Shown: positions 45,121 through 58,135, counted from the stretch's first letter. The stretch: DNA of 64,000 nt from Nannobrachium achirus (GCA_963921795.1 OY997647.1:59912061-59976060), one strand, 5' to 3'. Program-made: numbers and translations. Notes: generated by a model from the sequence alone, not told the origin.

Positions 45121-45187
45121 TGTGAGCGCCTGCGAAGCAGGTGCGATCTCTAGATGTGAGCGGCCCGAAGGGCCGCGAACCTCTAGT
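45121..45187 (+). mobile_element. Helitron-like 3' termini, two in tandem
   Basis: GCGCCTGCGAAGCAGGTGC then GATCTCTAG; immediately after, GCGGCCCGAAGGGCCGC then GAACCTCTAG followed by T. A GC hairpin roughly ten bases before CTAG and a T after it fit the Helitron 3' end. No 5' TC end or Rep/helicase was found. Confidence 0.45.
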
Positions 45188-45420
45188 TATATCAATGAGT
45201 CACATGTGATAGGGAGCAATGATATGGTTCAATTTACCCATAGGCTTGTGGATTCAGAGCTTTCTGCTGTCTCTGTAGCCATTTCTGTGTTCTTCCAGTT
45301 TCTGGGTAGAAACGAAATACTTGGCGCCACTCATTACATATTTGCTCACTGCGTACCATTAGTTCGGCGTGAGGTGGCTTATCTAATTAATAGTAACGTT
45401 TGTTTTACAGTACAACTGCA

Positions 45421-45484
45421 GATAACCACTCCTACATTTTAGAAACCACTCCTACATTTTAGAAACCACTCCTACATTTTAGAT
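45421..45484. repeat. 20-bp tandem repeat, 3 copies
   Basis: ACCACTCCTACATTTTAGAA repeated three times. Confidence 0.9.
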
Positions 45485-45916
45485 TTCTTTTCATATTCTG
45501 AATTCTGATAAAACAAATAAAGAGGTGGGGTTTCTCGCTCCTTTAATAATACCATCGTGGGCTGAGGAGCGGTGAAGCCTGAGTCATAGATTGCTCTACA
45601 CAGTATTGGCTGTGATGTTGGTGTGCATGTGTGATATATTAAGTTTGACAGGCTCAGCCATACGAATCCAGATGACTCCCTCCCCTCCCAGGAGCCAGCT
45701 GTTTTGTTAACAAGAAGAGCGAAGCGAAATGAAAGACTTGTATTTTTATATTGTCCCTGCTATATTGGGTAAGCAGCAAGTCTGTCTCGTTGATAGTAAG
45801 ACGTGTTAGTCTCTGTCCTCCAGGCCTTTCTCCGGTGCTCAAATCTCTGCATCATCCACCTCTCATTGTCCTTCTGGTTCATTTCTCTCCTTTCTTCATC
45901 TCTCTTCTCGGCCCTC

Positions 45917-46340
45917 TAGGGATGGCATGATATGAAAACTTCATATCACGATTATTGTCACAAAAGAAATATCGATTTACGATATTATTGCGATAATCAA
46001 AATCCATTATCCTGGGGCGGAACATTAGCCAAAAAATTGCAGATCTACAAGCTCACAACGTGTCGCGTTTGCGACGCGTAGTGAGCTTGTAGATCGGCTA
46101 TTTTTTGGCAAAGACATTTGATAGAGAGTGAAAAAAGACTATCAAGTACGTATAGTACTTTTTACCAATTATAGAGGGTTTAAGTGGTACCGGATATGCA
46201 GCTCGGCAAATAAAAGGTGAATTGATCCCAGTGCATGACGGAGGACGACATCACAATAAATTAAATCTCCACGATACGATTATCATGAGTGTTTTTTTCC
46301 CCCGCGATAAACGATAATATCGCTTATCGTCCCATCCCTG
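45917..46340 (+). mobile_element. hAT-W copy 1
   Basis: TAGGGATGGCATGATATG and ATCGTCCCATCCCTG are inverted; flanks CGGCCCTC and CTGCCCTC agree at 7 of 8. Contains a hairpin at 46035-46105 (GCAGATCTACAAGCTCACAA arm). Non-coding, 424 bp. Confidence 0.8.
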
Positions 46341-46351
46341 CTGCCCTCCTG

Positions 46352-46428
<77 letters not shown>

Positions 46429-46430
<2 letters not shown>

Positions 46431-47292
46431 GTGCTGTGTGAGACATCTGGTTTTGTTTCCTGGCCAACCATCAGCACAAGTAGAAAGATTGTAACCGCGG
46501 CAGACCGTCGTGGTCCAGTGTCGCCGTGAAGAAAGCGTTTTTGGAGGTAGATTCCGAGATAAAGCTGTTTCTTTACAGCAGCAATGAATAGGAGCCTATG
46601 GAGATTACACGCTTCCTGATGATTGCGGCTGAGTTGCATCAAGGGATATGACTTTTTTTCGCTCACCAGCGGCCGCCGCAGTGCGTCCCTGGACGCGATA
46701 ACGGGGCCGTGGCGTCGCACCGCCGTAATTCCTATCACGTTCCTGGACGTAATTGGCATCGGAAGTGTTTTAACATACTCTACCTACCATTAATGTTAAA
46801 TAATAATTTATTAATTGATTGCAGCTTCAAAGCACATGTCTGTGCAGTGTGCACAAGACCCACAAGAATTCTTAAGAGCACGCGCACATGCACGCGCACA
46901 CATACGCACGCACGCACATACGCACGCACGCACGCACGCATACTAACACTGTCAGACTCACTTCACTCCACCAATCCTCAGCACCAGCCATGCAGGCACG
47001 GCATATGCTGTCTCTCCCCGTGACTGATCTATTCCCCTGATAGCATTTTCCATCACCTTGATATGAGCTATATGAGCTTACGGTATGGACGTGATGGAGC
47101 GGACAGCCTCATGCATCCTGTGTGTGAGTTATTGAACCGCCGCTCATAGCTATAAGAGACGGCTGAGCCCTAACTATCTGCCCTCATATTGGAGGAAGCC
47201 CCTTGAAATAAGAAATCCTTCCTTAATCTGGAAAGTAAAACACGTGTCCGAAGGTGATACACCATGCATTTAAAAAGTATTTATGTGGTGGA
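46429..47292. other. No gene seen; CACG-rich tract at 46880-46940
   Basis: Apart from the CACGCACG run nothing recognised. Confidence 0.4.
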
Positions 47293-47795
47293 AGTGACTT
47301 CGGCAGCCTATACAAACTACACAAACATTCAGATTTCAGAAACAAAGTGCTTAATAAAGTCTCACACCTGTCTAAATACTGGCCGGCATTGTATAATTAC
47401 CGGGATCCTCTGTGTTCTTTAACAAGAGGCCTTTTTATCCGATCGCTTTCTGTTTTCCCATGTATTTCCGGACCCTCCCGGACCCATTTTTGCAAGGCCA
47501 CGCCCACATCTGTGTTCAATAGACTTTATTCACACCGCGGCCATCTTTGATCACATGACCATGTCGCGTAGCAAGCAGCCAATCAGAAGCTCAAAACAGC
47601 ATTTTGGGTTAGGCAAGACCCGCCCGCGGAAGCTTCGGATTGGCTACTTGCCACCCGACGTGGTCATGTGATCAAAGATGATGGGGTTGGTGCGCATGGG
47701 GAACACAAGGAAAACAGGAAACATGGGAAAACAGAAAACGATCCCATGAAATCTGAATGTTTGTGTAGTTTGTATAGGCTGTCGAAGTCGCTTCC
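47293..47795. mobile_element. Foldback element, ~500 bp
   Basis: GAAGTGACTTCGGCAGCCTA and AACATTCAGATTTCA are matched in inverse at 47745-47795. A second pair, ATCTTTGATCACATGACCAT and its inverse, lies nearer the centre. Confidence 0.7.
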
Positions 47796-47967
47796 CGCCA
47801 AGGTAAATCCTCATCCAAGACAGTCGCACGTCATGTTATCAGCGACCGTCATATGTTTCAGGGCTACAACAGTATATGCATAATATATGCCCTAAACATA
47901 CATACTTCCAAAATATTTTTACATTTTAGACAGATTACTTGTGAAAACGGGACATTCTGAAAGATGA

Positions 47968-48096
47968 GTCCTTTTACTTTTGGTACTATATTTCGATGCC
48001 AATACTTTTACTCCGACAACATTTTGATTACCGGGCTTTTACTTGTAACAGAGTGTTTAACATAATCAATACTTGTACTTAAGTAAAACATTTGAG
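47968..48096. mobile_element. hAT-F fragment at gap edge
   Basis: CCTTTTACTTTTGGTACTAT and GTACTTAAGTAAAACATTT match the family at 20271; its other end is lost in the gap. Confidence 0.6.
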
Positions 48097-48296
48097 NNNN
48101 NNNNNNNNNNNNNNNNNNNNNNNNNNNNNNNNNNNNNNNNNNNNNNNNNNNNNNNNNNNNNNNNNNNNNNNNNNNNNNNNNNNNNNNNNNNNNNNNNNNN
48201 NNNNNNNNNNNNNNNNNNNNNNNNNNNNNNNNNNNNNNNNNNNNNNNNNNNNNNNNNNNNNNNNNNNNNNNNNNNNNNNNNNNNNNNNNNNNNNNN
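48097..48296. other. Assembly gap, 200 N
   Basis: Exactly 200 undetermined bases, likely a placeholder length. Confidence 0.99.
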
Positions 48297-48865
48297 TTCA
48301 TGTGCCAGCGCATTTAGGCCCGCAGTTTCAATCATACAAGAGAGATATTGTCACGTTTTCATCAGGACAGCTGACAGACACAGACGTTCCCCCCTGCTTT
48401 TTTTCTCCTTCTTATATTAAAGGGCCAGTTCACTCAGAATGCAAATGCATTCGTGCCACTGTAGTTTTGAGACAGTTTCCAGAAAAGATCTGCTCACAAC
48501 ACATTGTGACGTGAGGTGTTGTGTGCTCGTAGAACAGCTTTGTTCCCACTACATTTGTACTTTTTCATTTTCTAGAAATATAGTGGAGTCAAATGTACAA
48601 AATGTTGTGCAAATCCAATTGCAAAATACAGATCAGACAAATCAAAGTACAGTATTCAAGATAAGGGTACCTCGTTACCAGGGCAGGAATTTCATGGAGG
48701 CCATGAAGGCCATGGCTGCCGTTGCCCCTCAGTTTGGCCTTGTGCCCCTCAAACCAATGGCATGACCTGAGGCCACAGTGGCCTTAATGCCCCAGCTGAC
48801 TGTAGCACTTTCTCCTCTGTCTCTTTCTTGTTAATATGTAGACAGCAGACACCAGTGTCTTTATT

Positions 48866-50605
48866 GCGACCGTAGGTCGCATTTACTATCAAACCCTGCA
48901 CAAAGTGTAAGTCAGTCCGTCAGTCAGTCTGTCTGTCACACCTCACACGTCACACTCTTGCCCTGCTCATATCTCCGCAACCGTTGCCCCGATCCATGCC
49001 AAATTTTGCACACACGTTCCTTACCTGCCAAACTACAACCTCCAAGGACCCCCGGAGCTCCAGGGACCCCCAGGTCCCTGGGGGACCCCCAGATGTAAAA
49101 AAGGACCAAATGTGCTAAACTGACCAAATGACCACCCCAACGGGGCTGCTCACGGGGAATTCCCGGGGACCACCCACTCCTGGTGCTCCAGAACGGATGC
49201 AAAAGTGGTGGCGCCCCTAGTGGAGGACCCCCTACACTGCAGCTCACATAAAATGCCGTAACTCCGGCTAGGAGCGACCGGGACAGCCGGGGCCGGTACC
49301 TATTCGTCCGCCTTGCCGGCGCGGAGACCCCACCCCTCATTTCTCACATGGCCCTCTTCTAGCGCCACCATGAGGCCGATTCTTGCAAAACACATTTTTG
49401 GACACTGCTCCTACAATTTTTGCCCTAAAATCACGCAAATCGGTACACAGTATGTCTACACTCATCCCATCAACATGAATCTCTCCCATATAGCGCCACC
49501 TCCAGGCCGATTTTTAAAAACACATTTTTGGACACTGCTCCTACAGATTTTGCCCTAAAATCACGAAAATCACTACACAGTATGTCTACACTCATGTCAT
49601 CAACATGGATCAGGAAGATTTTGGCAAAACATATTTTTGCCCTATTTGTGGAGATAAGTGACCTACGGTCGCTTATCTCCCGATTAGGGAGTCTTACTGG
49701 TTGTCATGTAGACACCAGTGTCTTTCTTGTCATGTAGACACCAGTGTCTTTCTTGTCATGTAGACACCAGTATCTTTCTTGTCATGTAGACACCAGTGTC
49801 TTTCTTGTCATGTAGACACCAGTGTCTTTAGTTGAGATTCTGAAATCTTAACACCCCCCGAGTCCCCATCTTTAAACCGATCCAGTGACTTTGATTGGTG
49901 CAGGACTGAGCATGGATCAGATTGTAAATACCACCAGGAAGACTCCCAAATCGGGAGATAAGCGACCGTAGGTGGCTTATCTCCACAAATAGGGCAAAAA
50001 TGTGTTTTTCCAAAATCTTCCTGATCCATGTTGATGACATGAGTGTAGACATGCTGTGTAGTGATATTCGTGATTTTAGGGCAAAAACTGTAGGAGCAGT
50101 GTCCAAAAATGTGTTTTAAAAATCGGCCTGAAGGTGGCGCTAGAATAGGGCCATGTGAGAAATGAGGGGTGGGGTCTCCGCGTTGCCTTGGCGGACGAAT
50201 AGGTACCGGCCCCGGCTCTCCCGGACGCTCCTAGCCCGAGTTACGGCATTTTATGTGCGCTGCAGTGGCAGGGGGTCCTCCACTGGGGGCGCCACCACTT
50301 TTGCATCCGTTCTGGAGCACCAGGAGTCGGTGGTCCCCGGGAATTCCCCGTGAGCAGCCCCGTTGGGGTGGTCATTTGGTCATTTTTGCACATTTGGTCA
50401 TTTTTTACATCTGGGGGTCCCTGGGGCTCCGGGGGTCCTTGGAGGTTGTAGTTTGGCAGGCAAGGAGTGTGTGTGTAAAATCTGGCATGGATCGGGTCAA
50501 CGGGTGCGGAGATATAAGCAGGGAAAAAGTGTGACGTGTGACGTGTGACGGACTCACTGACTCACTCACAGACAGCCTGTGGAGGTTTTGGTACCTACGG
50601 TCGCA
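48866..50605. mobile_element. Element E, 1.7 kb inverted repeat
   Basis: Opens with GCGACCGTAGGTCGC and closes with the matching ACCTACGGTCGCA. Arms of roughly 600-800 bp share, in inverse, GGCGGACGAATAGGTACCGG, GAATTCCCGGGGACCACC and GTGCGGAGATAT. Loop 49695-49830 is a 26-bp tandem repeat (ACACCAGTGTCTTTCTTGTC). Right arm shorter than left. No ORF with known domains. Confidence 0.8.
49695..49830. repeat. 26-bp tandem repeat, ~5 copies
   Basis: GTCATGTAGACACCAGTGTC plus TTTCTT per unit, at the apex of element E. Confidence 0.9.
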
Positions 50606-51152
50606 ATCATTCATCTATTTCACCGCAGATATAGGTTATCATCCCTAACCCTTAAATTCAACACATTCTTTCAATGGAATAAAATATTGTTTTATTCAAT
50701 GGCCTTCCTGCCCTGGCATTTGGCCTTTGAGCCCTCAAAAAGAATGGACGACACCAAAGGCCAAGTGGCCTTGCCCCTAAAATGATGAAATTCCAGGCCT
50801 GCTCGTAACTGTCCACACCCTACATGGAATGTCAGTCATTTAGCAACGAGGACTAATGGAGACAAATGTGGCTAATAAGGATTACGTACTTTTTTCCCCG
50901 CTACACCAAAACTCTTCATCAATACTAGGCGATCTACAAGTCATCGCGTTGCAACTGTGAACATGTACAGTAGATCATCTATTTTCACAGAATCCTCTAT
51001 TTTTGTCAAATGTTCGCTTACATGCTCAGCATCGGGACACTGTAGAGTTCAAGTGATTTAAGAGCGACAGACATGGTTCATTAGCTGTGTGTTTATGGAG
51101 TCACATATCTAATATCTCTGCCTTTTATTTATTAATTTCAAATTTATTTTAA

Positions 51153-51821
51153 TAGTGTCATTGTCAGGCAGAAACCTTGTATCTCCAAGTTTAAAATGTG
51201 TACGTTTTTTTGTAAAGCAAAGCCCTGCTTCATCATACAAGACCGTCGCACAAGACTAGTGAAAACAGCCGATTTACAAGCACACAACGCCTCGCGGCGC
51301 GAGGCGTTGCACTAGCGCCGCGTTTTCTCTAGTTTAAATCATTTTTAACTCTTTTACTGCCTTATTTATTATTTATTTATTTGTGCTACTGCGATCAAAA
51401 AGTAGCTTACCTTTGCGATGTTATAGAACATTATCAATGGATTATTTCCAAACTAAATCTTTTTCAATTCACAATTATAGCTGTGCTCGAGCCAAACTGA
51501 CTGCAGGGGGCAGCCACAGGCAATGAATGAATGTGCAAATGGCCCCCTCGCCCCTTAGTTCAGCGCGTAGAAATGCATTTTCTAGATCAGGTCCACAGAA
51601 AACAGCCAGGAAGTGAATTGGCCATCCATTATTGTTTATGTGTGGTGGAGATTTGAGGGCGTGTGTTTGAGGGCAAGGTAAAAGAACGAGCGTTCGTATT
51701 GGCAACAATAACTCGCCAGAACGGATCAAACGTTAACGTACATAGCGGTAAAAAGAGTTAAAATGATAAATACAAAACGGTTTTGGACATACAAGGTTCC
51801 CACCCGACAACAAACGATATA
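51153..51821 (+). mobile_element. MITE-A copy 11, split by a TTAA element
   Basis: Left part 51153-51344 with TAGTGTCATTGTCAGGCAGA and a damaged hairpin; right part 51762-51821 ending ACCCGACAACAAACGATATA. Confidence 0.75.
51349..51757. mobile_element. TTAA element in MITE-A copy 11
   Basis: TTAA at 51345-51348 and 51758-51761; inverted ends CTCTTTTACTGCC and GCGGTAAAAAGAG. 409 bp, no transposase. Confidence 0.8.
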
Positions 51822-52149
51822 TTTTCTTTGTAGAGCAGAATATTCCTGAGCGATGGGTCTGTGTGTGAAGTGATGTGTGTGCTTATACAGACAGGCATGG
51901 AGAGGACAGTTGATGGAACAGGAGAAGGAGGGCTGGACCTCCCCTGAAGACATGACAAATACTGTTACATGCTTCAGCTGACTGTTTAACCCCTCTCTCT
52001 CTCTCTCTCTCTAATACACACACAGACACGAGCACACACGCATAAACCCAAGCACGCACAGGCGCACACGCACACGCACACACATCTCTCTTTTAAACAA
52101 AGACAGACACTGACATTATGCTGTACTGTACGTCTGACAGATACACAGA

Positions 52150-52196
52150 GGCGCACACACAAACGTGCTCACACGCACGCACACGCACGCACACGC

Positions 52197-52257
<61 letters not shown>

Positions 52258-52379
52258 CACACACACAGAAACACACACAGAAACACACACAGAAACAACA
52301 GAGTATAGGAGGTTTTATTGTGATAACCTGGCTGCTATGACAGTGATAGCCCTTCACTTTGTGTTGCTTACACTGAGGA

Positions 52380-52430
<51 letters not shown>
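52150..52430. repeat. CACG/CA microsatellites
   Basis: CACGCACG and CACA runs at 52150-52290 and 52380-52430, the second touching the palindromic element. Confidence 0.95.
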
Positions 52431-52437
<7 letters not shown>

Positions 52438-53799
52438 GTGTGGTACGATGTGTACTTCCGTAGGATTTTTGTGCCAAAATTGATTTTTTTGCAGATCCTG
52501 GTTCTATAGAGTCCAAACTATGAGAAAATGATGGGTGCCAACTTTTCCGGACCCCCGCCCCCTTTCTGGGGGTCATCTAGTTTGGGACCTCCCAGAACAG
52601 TACAACAAACAAACATTCTGAGTTCATTTATTACACTTTTGAAGCAGACAGAATAACCTTTCTGACTTTTGGTTGGGGTCTTTCCTCACCTGGGACCCCC
52701 CAGACGTACCCCTGTGCCTATCTCAGTACTCGCTCTGCTCCTGCTCCAGAAAAATGTCATATTAGATCATAATTGAATAAATGTAGCTGGGCTCTAAAAA
52801 CAAAAATGAGTAGTAGGCAAATACCAGGGGTCTTCCACAGGGGCTTCGGGACCCCTAGGGGGTCCTCAGAGTTACTACATAGTGTACTTCTAATGATTTT
52901 TTTGGCTGAACTTTAATTTTTTACTGATTTGGCTTTTATAGGGACCAAACTGCGAGAAAATGATGAGTGTCAGATTTTCCTGACCCCTGCCCTTTTTCTG
53001 GGGGGTCATCTATTTTAGGACCTCACAGAACAGTATGCCAGCCAGTTAATGTCCAATTTATAATATTAGAGCTGTTTTGAAGGTTTTAAAACATTCTAAG
53101 TTCATATATTGCACTTTTGAAGCAGCCAGAATAACCTTTCTGACTTTTGATGGGGGTCTTTCCTCACCTGGGACCTGGGACATTACAGTCCTTGCAGGGC
53201 TCCTGCTCCAAAACAGTGTCAAATTAGATCATAATTGAAGCATAAACGCTTTTGTAGCTGGGCTCTGACAACAAAAATGAGTAGCTAATACCAGGGGTCT
53301 TCCACAGGGGGTCTGGGAGGTGTCCTCAGAGGTACTACAGGGGGCCAGCTAAATCTCTGGTCACCCCAACCTCCCAGTCAGCCAAGACATCTGACTGGAA
53401 AATACCCCCCACTCTTTGAATTCCATCCATTTTCTTCAATTGGTGGAAGCTCAGGGCAATTTGTCAGGTATAATTTATACTGCATTGTGACGTAGTTGGC
53501 ATGGAGGATATGTGGTAGTAGTGCAGCTCCAAGTTCTTTGACTGAAAACCCACCCCATTACCCTGCATTATCACAGATGCGGGGTTGTTGGACCAAAGTG
53601 CTCCAATGACTCCAATGTTGATGGAAATAAGTAAGCCTTGCCCAGCCCTGTGGCTCATAGGGCAGGAGTCCTGTTTCTGTGAGGCAGCTTGATGTACATT
53701 AAGTACCCCTGGACAGTGGACATGATAATAGTTTGTCACAGGGACATACCCCAATCCAGCCTTTGATGCTGAGGTCATACATTCAAGATGTATGACAAG

Positions 53800-53950
<151 letters not shown>

Positions 53951-54524
53951 GCCAAGACTGATGGCCAAGACAGCCCATATCTGTGACTGTGTGGCTGGTT
54001 CTATAGACAGGGATCTCCATGTATGGGCATAAAAGGGTATGATGTCAGTTGTCATAGACATCATAGGACTTTCACATAACAAATAACTGAGTCAGCATGT
54101 TTGGGCTCTCATATCTCCATATACAGTACATACGGTACCAGGGGTCTCCATATATGGGTAACTGGTCCGATATACATCACTGGCCAGATGGCAAAGAATT
54201 GGCGCCCTGAGGCATCTTACTAGTAAATAATACTGAGTGAGAATACTAATACAGTTTCTAATATTATTCAAAAATAGATAGCAAATTGCAGAACTGGTTG
54301 CAAGAATATGGCCAAAACTGAAATAGCCATTTGGCTGGCCCCCTGTAGTAACTCTGAGGACACCTGGGGGTCCCGGACCCCCTTTGGAAGACCCCTGGTA
54401 TTAGCTACTACAGGTACAAAAGCTTTTATGCTTCAATTATGATCTAATTTGACACTGTTCTGGAGAAGGAGCAGAGCAAGGACTGTATTGAGTACTGAGA
54501 TAGGCTCAGGGGTCATTACGGGGG

Positions 54525-54823
54525 CAGTGGCGGTTCTGAAAATTGTGGGGCCCCCCTGCGAGGAGGTGGGTGGGGGCCCTTTTGCAAATGATGCGCAGAT
54601 ACTCTACCGACTCGTCGGGTCGAGGGGAGCACATATAAATACACAATTAAGCTTTTAACACCACAACTTTTACACCACCAACAAGCGGAGTATGAACTTG
54701 ACACTAGCTTGACACTAGAAACACAGCTGTAAACACAAAGCAATCTGTTGGACATTGTGTTTGATATGTCCATTCTAAACAACTGTTGCAGTGGGCCGCT
54801 AGGCTAGGGGGCTGCCCAGTGGC

Positions 54824-54877
<54 letters not shown>

Positions 54878-54942
54878 GGGGCCCCCCTCTGCTGGGGCCC
54901 CCCCGCCTTGCGGGGGTTGCGGGGGTCTCCCCGCCGCCACTG
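54525..54942. mobile_element. hAT-U
   Basis: CAGTGGCGGTTCTG and CCGCCGCCACTG are inverted ends; TACGGGGG at 54517-54524 and 54943-54950 is a perfect 8-bp duplication. Contains a run of A followed by a run of T (54824-54877). Confidence 0.9.
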
Positions 54943-55984
54943 TACGGGGGTCCCAGGTGAGGAAAGACCCCCACCAAAAGATGGAAAGGTTATTCTGGCT
55001 GCTTCAAAAGTGCAATATATGAACTTGTTTTAAAATCTTCAAAACAACTCTAATATTGTGAAAATTGGACATTAACTGGCTGGCATACTGTTCTGGCATA
55101 CTGTTCTGCGTCCTAAAATAGATGACCCCCCCAGAAAGGGGGCAGGGGTCAGGAAAATCTGACACCCATCATTTTCTGAAAATGTGGTCCCTATAAAAGC
55201 CAAAGCAGTAAAAAATACATTTTAGCAAAGAAATCCTTAGAAGTACACTTCGTATCACACTTTTAGTAACTTTGAGGACCCCCAGGGGTCCCGAACCCCC
55301 TGTTGAAGACCCCTGGTATTTGTTACTACTTATTTTTGTTTTCAGAAAAAAACTTTTATGCTTCAATTATGATCTAATATGACATTGTTCTGGAGCAGGA
55401 GCAGAGCGAGTACTGAGATAGGCACAGGGGTCCGTCTAGGGGGTCCCAGGTGAGGAAAGACCCCAACCAAAAGTTAGAAAGCTTATTCTGGCTGCTTCAA
55501 AAATGTAATAAATGAACTCAGAATGTTTTAAAACCTACAAAACAACCCTAATATTAAGAAAATTGGACATTAACTGGCTGGCGTACTGTTCTGGGAGGTC
55601 CCAAACTAGATGACCCCCAGAAAGGGGGCGGGGGTCCGGAAAAGTTGGCACCCATCATTTTCTCATAGTTTGGACTCTATAGAACCAGGATCTGCAAAAA
55701 AATCAATTTTGGCACAAAAATCCTACGGGAGCTGTTTTGTGGACGCATCGTACCACACTATAGTGTCGGTGGTGTCCTTGTGAAGGCGTGTGAATAGAGA
55801 ACACTGTCAGCGTGAGTAAGGACGCTGCTACTGTATAGTGAACACAAACACACACCTGTTGAGCAGGTGTGGAGAAGTTGTCCTTGCAGCTGATGATCTC
55901 GATGAATAGACAATAATGGCCACATATAGACTTGGCCATCTGTTCCAAACTCCTCACTTCAACACCTAGAACCCTATATGCTTA

Positions 55985-56250
55985 GTGGCCCGCTGTGAGC
56001 TTGTAGTTCGGCTAGTTTTGGTGTAGAGGGAAAAAAGAGCAGACTAAGTACAGAGTGAAAGGTCAACTTTACTACGTATTGACAGTTCGAGTGGTTAAAT
56101 ATCTGAAAACACAAATTGACATGAATCCAAAATACACTGATTGTGCTGTCAAATGATGAAACTATATGGAATCTCTGAAAAGGTTGTGGGGGTCCCTGCT
56201 TCATCTCTCTCTCAACTAAGGGGTCCTTGGCCTGAAAACGTTGAAGACAC
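55985..56250. mobile_element. hAT-B copy 2, left-truncated at hairpin
   Basis: Begins with half a hairpin (GCTGTGAGCTTGTAGTTCGG) and ends GGGGTCCTTGGCCTGAAAAC GTTGAAGACAC, parallel to the copy at 9044. Confidence 0.65.
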
Positions 56251-57024
56251 ATCTATGGTGCTCTATACTCTCTTCACCGAAAATAGCCACAGCCTGTTGT
56301 TTGTGAGCTTATATTTTCGCGGAACATTTCTCCCCAGAATAAGTTGTCCTACACCAGGGTTCAAGGGGTTGATCCAGCTACAGTACATGTACGGCTTTAG
56401 ATCACCGCCGTCATCATGACACTATATTGATTCTTCAGATTCTTCAGATGTTACATTTACATCAGCTGATGTACAAGCAACCAAAATACAATTGACAATA
56501 ATTGTATTGTTTTATTTTGTATTTTTTTTCACTGAATTTGACATGGCGCTACATTGATAATTATCGCCCAAATTAAACACTTTCAAGCTGGCGTGCCTAA
56601 TAGGCCTGCATGTCACAACTATTACATAAACATTTAATCGCAATTATTTTATTTTTATTCATATGCTCCAGTGTTCAGCGACAAAAACATTTTTTGTGTG
56701 ACTGTTAATCGTCACGTAAAATGTCATAATCGTGACAGCCCTACGTGCCTATTTTGCCCTATTTGGAGATTACCAGACGTTTAACATTTTTGCAGGATGA
56801 GAGCAGACAGACTTCAGTAGAAAACAGTGTTTCAGGCGGGAGGCGTCAGAAACACGTGCAGAAGCAGACGGACAGAAGTCTGAGAGGAAGAGAGAGAGAG
56901 GGAGAAAGAGAGAGAGAGGGGGAGCTGGTGTTGTGGTCAGAAATCATGCGGTCGCAGGAGCCTGACGGATTGAAAAATGACTTTCTTGGCCTCCCGACGA
57001 GCTTTGTAATTTTGTCAGACATCC
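56251..57024. other. No gene seen
   Basis: A hAT-like end TCGTGACAGCCCTA lies near 56730-56743; a short GA run near 56890. Confidence 0.35.
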
Positions 57025-57028
57025 TTAA

Positions 57029-57771
57029 AGGAGGCATCCAGACCAAAACACTATTGGGTTAAATCTGCCTTTTATCAGATCCCTTCATACATGCTGCAGT
57101 TGTTTTTTTGGAGCCGTGTGCAAAGCACATGAGCTCCCAGTGAGTGGCAATGTGTGTCCTCACCAGAGTCTGTGTCCAGTCAAGAATGAACAGGATCTGC
57201 ACATGCGCGATTTTTTGGATGGGATTTATGTCACTTTGAAGTGAGCCGGATCTCTGGAATCCGTTCCTTTCAAAGAGCCGTTCAAAAGTTATTTATTTTG
57301 TAAATACTTTGTAGATTTTGATTAGAATTACAAATCACTTCAATCAAAAACATAGACCTGGAACTGCTCCAATTCACGGCTCCACTTCGAACCGAGGTTT
57401 GATTTTTATATACGTACGTACATGCCCCTGTTCTGCATTCTCCCCACCCCTCCACAGCTAAAACGTGTGTATTTGACGAGTAGTCTACTCGTCTTTTCTG
57501 CATGAACAGCTGCCATGGAGGGACAAACGGTGCATCTGTGAGTCTCATGAAACGGTAAATACATGATCCATTTCAAGAAAGTGAAGTTTGGAGCGACAGA
57601 AATAGCCGCATTAGTGAGTAGCTACCTCTTCAAATACCCCCGTTTTAGCTGTGGAGGGGTGGGGAGAATGCAGAACAGGGGCATGTATATAAAAAACAAC
57701 TGCAGCGTGTATGAAGGAATCTGATAAAATGCAGATTTAACCCTATATGTGTTTTGGTCTGGATGCCTCCT
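57029..57771. mobile_element. TTAA foldback K copy 2
   Basis: TTAA at 57025-57028 and 57772-57775; ends AGGAGGCATCCAGACCAAAA and its inverse. A second arm pair, CATGCCCCTGTTCTGCATTC, lies inside. A repeat-G-like insert occupies 57110-57407. Confidence 0.8.
57110..57407 (-). repeat. Repeat-G relative inside K
   Basis: GGAGCCGTGTGCAAAGCACA starts it and CACGGCTCC then ACTTCGAACCGAGGTTTGAT closes it. T-runs on both sides are its only visible target duplication. Confidence 0.55.
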
Positions 57772-57775
57772 TTAA

Positions 57776-58127
57776 CCACCTTAACCCTGCCGTTCCTATT
57801 TTGAGGACGAATCTTTCAAATTCGGTAAGACAAAATGTCAAATACTGCAAGAAATAGCCGCCTTCCAATCTCAACAACACGATGACACGCTGTGCGTCTC
57901 ACATACATACGCGCATGCACGTATACGTCGCACGCACGCACGTACGCACACAAACACAGACACACACACACACTTGCCTCTCACCCTCTCGGATCCTCAG
58001 GTATGTGTTTGAGCTCAAGTGCATAAAACCCTCCAACATGGAGACGGTGAATCTCAGAGCGATGTTGAGGCGAGAGAGGAAGAGGCCTGCTGCCTACGTC
58101 TAGCGTCAGACAGGAGAGCAGGCTGCA
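57776..58127 (+). other. Unassigned; possible small terminal ORF 57984-58103
   Basis: An ATCCTCAG acceptor-like site precedes YVFELKCIKPSNMETVNLRA... ending RRERKRPAAYV and TAG. No family recognised; could be chance. Confidence 0.2.
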
Positions 58128-58135
58128 GCGCTGAG

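Larger units (their letters stand above)
48679..50801. mobile_element. hAT-P hosting element E
   Basis: CAGGGCAGGAATTTCAT and ATGAAATTCCAGGCCTG are inverted; flanks CTCGTTAC and CTCGTAAC agree at 7 of 8. Only about 190 bp at each side belong to it; the rest is E. Confidence 0.75.

Noticed and set aside
43677-45442. Long ORFs of several hundred codons (Ile-His-Pro-Ser or Leu-Tyr-Cys-Thr repeats; Met-Asp-Gly-Trp repeats)
   Set aside because: Pure by-products of GTACAGTA and GGAT satellites whose unit keeps a frame open; no non-repetitive coding sequence.
49695-49830. Regulatory tandem array near a gene
   Set aside because: It is the loop of inverted-repeat element E and has no relation to the exons seen.
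57984-58103. Terminal exon encoding YVFELKCIKPSNMETVNLRA...
   Set aside because: Acceptor-like CAG and coding-looking codons, but no recognised family or partner exon; kept only as a weak note.
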